Shown here: piece by piece, positions 59,520 through 64,000 of the stretch
How positions within the stretch are numbered: position 1 is the stretch's first letter
Layout: each line of letters starts with the position of its first letter
Program-made: the position numbers and the translations under genes
DNA from: CAIZQW01 sp942493055
GTDB lineage: Bacteria > Verrucomicrobiota > Kiritimatiellia > RFP12 > UBA1067
Direction: 5' to 3'
Length of the DNA: 64,000 nt
Assembly: GCA_942493055.1 (NCBI GenBank)
Contig: OW818680.1
Span: forward strand, 5,518,001 to 5,582,000
Notes under the pieces: generated by a model
The model's input: the letters and a program-made list of their open reading frames with translations, nothing else
Told to the model about the DNA's origin: nothing
The model's database searches: none

Positions 59520-60425
59520 ATGAAAGCTCCCCTCGTCCTCGCCGCTCTTTCTCTCGTTGTTGCAACCGCTGCTTTTTCGGCAGACCCCATCCGTCATATT
59601 CTTGTGATGGGCGATGAGTCGCGGGGTTTTGTCCATTATCTGGACCAGTTCAATACCAATAATAACTTTTCGGTGAAGGCGAATCGTCCGGTCTGGGACA
59701 TGAAGCGTGTGGCGGAAAACAAATACCGCTATGTGCATGGAAACAGTTTTACGGTGATCGACTTGAAGGAGCGCAAGGATGTGGATACCTTCTCTGACAA
59801 AAAGCTGGGCGGCCTGACAACCGTTTGCGATTTGCCGGACGGCGGTTTTTTGGCAGGCACCAATCAAAAGGCCGGGGAGCCAGCCAAGGATGCTGTGGTT
59901 GTCTATCGGTATGCCGCTGATCGTAAGCTGATGTCACGTTCCGTCTATGACACACTGCGCAACCTCCGCATGATGACCGTGTTGAAGTCCGGCGAAGTCT
60001 TGCTGGCCCACAATGACGGTGTGGCGCGCTGCACCCTGGCGCCTGAAGGCTCTGAAAAGGGAACGATCGTGCAAGCTTACAAATTGCCTCGCGGACGCAA
60101 TGCGTACAAGGCTATTCCGCGCAAGGCTGGCGGGCTCTGGGTCGGTGGCGGTTATGCAGAGGCTCTGTTCGCGTATTCAGATGACGGACAGGTGCTGAAG
60201 ACCTTCCAGGCGCAACAGCCAGATGGCTTGAAGAATCATTTTTATGGCGGTCTTTTCCAACAGGAAAATGGCAATGTCATGGTTGCCAACTGGACAGGCC
60301 ATGGCGCCAATGACAGCAAAACCGGCTGGCAGGTGGTTGAATTTGATGCAGAGGGCCAGGTTGTTTGGCATCTTCATGATCCAATCGCTTATGGCTCGAT
60401 CAGCGGTATTGATATTGTTCGGTAG
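59520..60425 (+). CDS. Secreted propeller-like protein, unknown
   Basis: A 301-residue exported protein (signal MKAPLVLAALSLVVATAAFSA). The body has repeated blade-like segments with Gly and Asp turns: VCDLPDGGFLAGTNQ, MTVLKSGEVLLAHNDG, IPRKAGGLWVGGGYAE and FQQENGNVMVANWTGHG, suggesting a beta-propeller. No catalytic motif was recognised. An AAAGGA lies 10-11 bases before the ATG. It lies 18 bases before the adenylate cyclase gene and probably shares its transcript. Confidence 0.6.
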   Translation: MKAPLVLAALSLVVATAAFSADPIRHILVMGDESRGFVHYLDQFNTNNNFSVKANRPVWDMKRVAENKYRYVHGNSFTVIDLKERKDVDTFSDKKLGGLTTVCDLPDGGFLAGTNQKAGEPAKDAVVVYRYAADRKLMSRSVYDTLRNLRMMTVLKSGEVLLAHNDGVARCTLAPEGSEKGTIVQAYKLPRGRNAYKAIPRKAGGLWVGGGYAEALFAYSDDGQVLKTFQAQQPDGLKNHFYGGLFQQENGNVMVANWTGHGANDSKTGWQVVEFDAEGQVVWHLHDPIAYGSISGIDIVR

Positions 60426-60443
60426 TCTCAAGAGGAACACAGT

Positions 60444-61403
60444 ATGGTGGCAAAGCTGTCGTTTAATAGAGGAACGGAGGCACGGGAGATCTCCTGCGCT
60501 TCGGTTCTGACGATTGGCCGGGTGCCCCCTAATGAAATTGTCATTCCGCATCCCAAAGTCTCCCGCAACCATGCGATGATCCGCATGCTTCAGCCTGGCG
60601 AATATTACCTGATTGATATTGGTAGCACGAACGGGACCCTGCTCAATGGTCAGCGGATCGTTGTGCCGATGTTACTCAAGGATGGCGATGCCATTACCAT
60701 CGAAGATTGCCAGTTGGTCTTCCACACGCCTCTTGTGCATGCACCAGCTTTAGGGGAGGGCGCCGAAGAGGACGGGGTGGCGGAGATGACCATCATTTCA
60801 GTCGCTGAAATGACGACAGAAATCACGATCTTAGTGTGTGACATCCGGAATTATACGGCAATGAGCGAGAAGCTGCCGACCAACCAGCTGTCGCAGATCA
60901 TGGCCAAGTGGTTCAAGATGGCGACGCAGGTGATTGAAGATCATGCAGGGACTATTGATAAATTTATTGGTGACGCAATCATGGTGCGCTGGACCATTGA
61001 CGGACGGAAAGATGTGAAGGGAAGTGTCCTCAATGCCTTGAATGTCGCAAAGGAGCTGAATGAGATCAGCGCGCAGATCAATGCGCTCTATCCCGGCCTT
61101 CCCTTTCCGTTCCGGGTGGGCGTCGGCATCAATACAGGTCGCGCGGTGTTGGGTAACTTGGGGGGCTCAGGGTATCGGGAGTACACGGCGCTGGGCGATT
61201 CTGTGAACATGGCCTTCCGTTTCGAGAGTGAATCCAAAAACTTGGGGAAAGATGTGGTGATCGGATACGACTCCTGCATCCACCTTCCGAAGAAGCTCTG
61301 GGGAGAGGCTTTGGCCATGGTGACTTTGAAAGGTAAGGCAGAGGCCGTCTCTGTCTGGCCGGTCAACTTCAACGAGATTGATGCAGCCCTTGCAGCACGA
61401 TAG
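60444..61403 (+). CDS. FHA-domain adenylate/guanylate cyclase (class III)
   Basis: A 319-residue signalling enzyme. The N-terminal 95 residues form a forkhead-associated domain (GR near 25-26, SRNHAMIRM at 40-48, STNGTLLNG at 61-69) that binds phosphothreonine peptides. The class III cyclase domain spans about 125-300: ILVCDIRNYTAM carries metal ligand Asp133 and KFIGDAIMVRW carries Asp177, with GVGINTGRAVLGNLG and YTALGDSVNMAFRF following. The N-terminal FHA implies phosphorylation-dependent control of second-messenger synthesis. No membrane segment. The base choice (ATP or GTP) cannot be assigned confidently. Confidence 0.9.
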   Translation: MVAKLSFNRGTEAREISCASVLTIGRVPPNEIVIPHPKVSRNHAMIRMLQPGEYYLIDIGSTNGTLLNGQRIVVPMLLKDGDAITIEDCQLVFHTPLVHAPALGEGAEEDGVAEMTIISVAEMTTEITILVCDIRNYTAMSEKLPTNQLSQIMAKWFKMATQVIEDHAGTIDKFIGDAIMVRWTIDGRKDVKGSVLNALNVAKELNEISAQINALYPGLPFPFRVGVGINTGRAVLGNLGGSGYREYTALGDSVNMAFRFESESKNLGKDVVIGYDSCIHLPKKLWGEALAMVTLKGKAEAVSVWPVNFNEIDAALAAR

Positions 61404-61412
61404 GGAGTCCTC

Positions 61413-61466
61413 ATGATTTACAAACGATGTGGTGCGAGCGGATTGAAGCTGCCAGTGATCGCGTGA
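61413..61466 (+). pseudogene. Aldo/keto reductase 5' remnant (17 codons)
   Basis: A short frame MIYKRCGASGLKLPVIA then a TGA, with GGGAG upstream. It matches the opening of aldo/keto reductases of the YghZ type (usually MxYRRxGxSGLKLPxIxLG). The rest of the gene is absent: the following 130 bases show no continuation in any frame. It therefore looks like the surviving 5' end of a deleted gene that once followed the cyclase. Confidence 0.55.
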
Positions 61467-61520
61467 GTGCCTGCAAGTCGCTGTTTAGTAAAATACCTTA
61501 ATGATTTACCTTATGGATTA

Positions 61521-61529
61521 TGCTATAGT
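61521..61529 (+). promoter_or_regulatory. Possible extended -10 TGCTATAGT
   Basis: An extended -10 motif (TGC then TATAGT) lies 70 bases before the ATG at 61599. No well-spaced -35 box was found. Confidence 0.3.
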
Positions 61530-61598
61530 TAAACCCATTAAATTATTGGATGAACTCGGGGGATTTCATTCATGTGTTCAAAGGGAGAGGGCAACAAG

Positions 61599-64000
61599 AT
61601 GAAGGTTTCCATTGTCGCGTGTTGCGCATGTGCGCTTTATGTTGCGGGGGGCCTTGCAGCAACTGTTGAGCCAGCCAAAGAGTATACGTCCAATCCGCTG
61701 TGGTGGAAGACTTTGTTGGAGACGGACAAGGATAAAAACTGGATCGATGATAACATCCTGCGCATCTGCGGTTCACCTGAGATGCTGCAGGAACTTGAGC
61801 GCGAACGCGCCTTTAAGATTTGGGACAGTGAGGTTTGGAAGCCCAGGATCGCCTTTGATCTTGTACAGCAATACTGGAAGTGGATTCCTGATGCTATCAA
61901 GACAAATGGTTTCTGCATTCGCAAGCCGATACCGAGTACGCCCGTGAATGATGTGCGTGAGTGGTTCTATGTCGCGCGTACGCAAGAACGTATTGATCTG
62001 GCCAGACGTACGGTTGACTTGGTGAAGAAGGATGGCGGTCAAGTGCCCGAGTCACTGGTCAAGGAGATCACGACGCTGGAGACGGAGTTGCGGGTTCAAG
62101 AAAAAACAGCGACTCCCCAAGGAACACGCCTGTTTCAAAAGGTTGCGGCCCTGCGAAAAAAGATACTCCTGCTCCATCCGGCCTTGCAGTTCGACTCCTT
62201 CCTGATCAATCGTAACCCGCCCACGCTCTATCCGCATAACTGCGATCAATACCTGGGACGGCACAGCCGAGTAGGGGATGGCCCTGCGATTGTCACAGAC
62301 TGGAAGAGCGGGAACCCTAAGACAAAGATCCTGCTGACGGATAAGATGCCGCAGGGTGCGTACCAAAAGCCCATGCTGTCCTATGACGCGACACGTTTTG
62401 TCTTTGCCTTCGCTGATCACGATAAGCCCGCTAAAAAGGAGTACCGCCGATTCTTCCTCTACGAGGCCGCTGTAGACGGCTCCTCGGTGCGGCAATTGAC
62501 GGGGACCGCCGCCGACAAGATGGAGACGTGGGAGAATCGCGAGACCGTGATGATCGAAGATGGCGATCCCTGCTATTTGCCCAATGGCGAGATCGTCTTT
62601 GTCTCGACGCGTTCGCAAAACTTCGGACGCTGCCATGGCGGTCGTTACACCCCTGCCTTGATGCTCTACAAGTGTGATAAAAATGGCGCGAACATCAAGC
62701 AGTTGTCCTACGGGATCGAGAATGAGACAACCCCGAGCGTCCTCCATGACGGACGCATCCTTTTTACCCGGTGGGAGTATGTGGACCGCCACGAGATGCA
62801 GTTTCACAAGCTCTGGTGGAAGCGTCCGGACGGTTCCATGATCTCCCATTTCTATGGGAACGACACGATCTACCCCTACATGATTTCAGAGGCCAAAGCG
62901 ATCCCGGATTCGCTGAAGGTGCTTGCAAACGGCATGGGGCATCACAACAATCATGCCGGCAGTATCATCCGCCTGGACCCGACAATCGGCGAGAATGGAA
63001 CAAATGTTGTGACGCGTATCACGCCAGAGATTCTGTATGGCGAGTCATACGAGACTGGCTATAGGACGCATGGTCAATACAACACGCCCCTCCCCATCAC
63101 GGAGAACCTTTTTATTTCGACCTATTCGCCTGTCCAGGTCCATAAACAGGGGCAAAATCCACCGCCGTCGCCGTATGTGATCTCACTGGTCGATGACATG
63201 GGGGGACGTGAAATCATTTACATGGATTTCTCGGCTGGCGCCTTTTCACCGCAACCCATTGTTTCGCGTAAGGCACCCGCCATTCTGCCAGACCAGTTGC
63301 CCGAGGCCGGAAAAAAGACGGGATACGAAAAAGAGCCTGGCATCTACATGATCCAAAATGTCAATCTGACGCGCAACGACCCGGACAATAAGTTGGCGGA
63401 TGGACAGGTCAAGTATCTCCGCTTCAATCAGATCTATGTGAAGTCCATTACCCAGCGTGCGACCATCAGCCGCGACGTGCCCAATGGCGCTCCGAAGCGT
63501 ATCCTGGGTATTGTTCCGGTTGACCCGGATGGCTCGGTCTCTGTCCGCGTGCCCTCCGGCGTGCCGCTTCAAATTCAGGCACTGGATGAAAACTTTATGG
63601 CGGTCATGACCGAGCGCTCCTTCCACTACTTGCATCCGGGCGAGCGCCGCGGCTGTGTCGGGTGCCATGAGCAGCCCGGCACCTCGCTGACGCCCTCTCA
63701 GAATCTGCTGACCCGCGCACCCCGCGAGCTGATCCCTGTGCCCGACCAGGCGGATGGCGAAGGCATCAGCTTCCCGAAGCATGTCCAGCCTGTGCTTGAC
63801 AAACACTGCATCCGGTGTCACGGACTTGACGGCGGCAAGGCGACCGCGAAGATGAACCTCATCCCCGATCCGACCGTGAGAAATAATTTTTCAAGACCGT
63901 ATGAGGCCTTGCTGGCGTATACCAAGACAATCGGCTTGAAAGCCAAGTCCGGCGGCGAGCAGAACAGCATCAGCCGTCCCATGGATTATTATGCCCTGGG
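61599..64000 (+). CDS. HzsA-related protein with CXXCH haem motifs (3' end outside window)
   Basis: Open from 61599 to the window edge, 800 residues visible. GGGAGAGG lies eight bases before the ATG; an in-frame ATG at 61572 is an alternative. A signal peptide (MKVSIVACCACALYVAGGLA) leads to a WD/propeller-like body (ILFTRWEYVDRHEMQFHKLW, NGMGHHNNHAGSIIRLDP) and then two haem c motifs, CVGCH (Cys686) and CIRCH (Cys737). This is the arrangement of HzsA-related proteins, relatives of hydrazine synthase alpha that are common in PVC genomes without anammox metabolism. A redox role in the periplasm is inferred; the substrate is unknown. Confidence 0.8.
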   Translation, partial: MKVSIVACCACALYVAGGLAATVEPAKEYTSNPLWWKTLLETDKDKNWIDDNILRICGSPEMLQELERERAFKIWDSEVWKPRIAFDLVQQYWKWIPDAIKTNGFCIRKPIPSTPVNDVREWFYVARTQERIDLARRTVDLVKKDGGQVPESLVKEITTLETELRVQEKTATPQGTRLFQKVAALRKKILLLHPALQFDSFLINRNPPTLYPHNCDQYLGRHSRVGDGPAIVTDWKSGNPKTKILLTDKMPQGAYQKPMLSYDATRFVFAFADHDKPAKKEYRRFFLYEAAVDGSSVRQLTGTAADKMETWENRETVMIEDGDPCYLPNGEIVFVSTRSQNFGRCHGGRYTPALMLYKCDKNGANIKQLSYGIENETTPSVLHDGRILFTRWEYVDRHEMQFHKLWWKRPDGSMISHFYGNDTIYPYMISEAKAIPDSLKVLANGMGHHNNHAGSIIRLDPTIGENGTNVVTRITPEILYGESYETGYRTHGQYNTPLPITENLFISTYSPVQVHKQGQNPPPSPYVISLVDDMGGREIIYMDFSAGAFSPQPIVSRKAPAILPDQLPEAGKKTGYEKEPGIYMIQNVNLTRNDPDNKLADGQVKYLRFNQIYVKSITQRATISRDVPNGAPKRILGIVPVDPDGSVSVRVPSGVPLQIQALDENFMAVMTERSFHYLHPGERRGCVGCHEQPGTSLTPSQNLLTRAPRELIPVPDQADGEGISFPKHVQPVLDKHCIRCHGLDGGKATAKMNLIPDPTVRNNFSRPYEALLAYTKTIGLKAKSGGEQNSISRPMDYYAL

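Overview
This 64 kb window looks like the chromosome of a PVC-group bacterium (Verrucomicrobiota/Kiritimatiellota-like). The assignment is an inference from gene content: several GH106-type giant glycosidases, a GH29 fucosidase, a type I sulfatase, autotransporter-associated beta-strand repeat and right-handed beta-helix secreted proteins, a XylR-type (periplasmic-binding-like plus AraC) regulator and an HzsA-related dihaem protein. No rRNA or tRNA gene, phage region or CRISPR array was seen. The window opens inside one gene and closes inside another.

Layout. 1-1.3 kb: three small unknown genes. 1.3-16 kb: carbohydrate locus A. It has a GH39-like glycosidase on the plus strand and a minus-strand block (GH106, alpha/beta-hydrolase esterase, large lipoprotein, GH29 fucosidase) that is divergent from a XylR-type regulator and an aldo/keto reductase. 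16-29.3 kb: a 1,882-residue beta-strand-repeat surface protein, then minus-strand locus B (hemolysin III-like membrane protein, PIG-L deacetylase, sulfatase, GH106, beta-helix protein) in a tight operon. 29.4-35.5 kb: membrane proteins, a winged-helix regulator operon with creD and a strong candidate operator/promoter, and uvrC. 35.7-40.6 kb: a third GH106, a Nudix hydrolase and an arginase-family enzyme whose C-terminus runs into repeat DNA. 40.7-42.0 kb: a complete ISL3-type insertion sequence with 8-bp target duplications. 42-50.1 kb: a coiled-coil protein, then a six-gene envelope operon (two TPR-type secreted proteins, ExbB/TolQ, two ExbD/TolR, and a membrane-anchored von Willebrand A protein in the TonB position). 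50.2-59.4 kb: YjbQ, then locus C (beta-helix, cupin, Ntn hydrolase, GH106-like protein with a nested domain, cation/proton antiporter), and a convergent bacteriohemerythrin lacking one expected iron ligand. 59.5-64 kb: a secreted propeller-like protein, an FHA-adenylate cyclase, a 17-codon aldo/keto reductase remnant, and the start of an HzsA-related protein.

How it fits together. Loci A, B and C together look suited to dismantling a fucose/rhamnose-rich, probably sulfated and acylated polysaccharide: sulfatase and esterases remove decorations, GH29 and GH106 remove deoxy sugars, and beta-helix and beta-strand-repeat proteins may bind or cleave the polymer. Nearly all products carry signal peptides. 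No SusC/SusD pair is visible. The ExbB-ExbD-ExbD-VWA operon is the most system-like unfamiliar unit: a proton-driven motor whose usual TonB/TolA arm is replaced by a VWA protein.

Intergenic DNA is rich in dispersed repeats: a 70-bp cloverleaf-like palindrome (two copies), a 27-bp-arm inverted repeat related to it, a GTGTCA(A/G)TAAGT family that forms a tandem array, a CCTTCGCC-type element, and a pair of perfect 26-28 bp palindromes.
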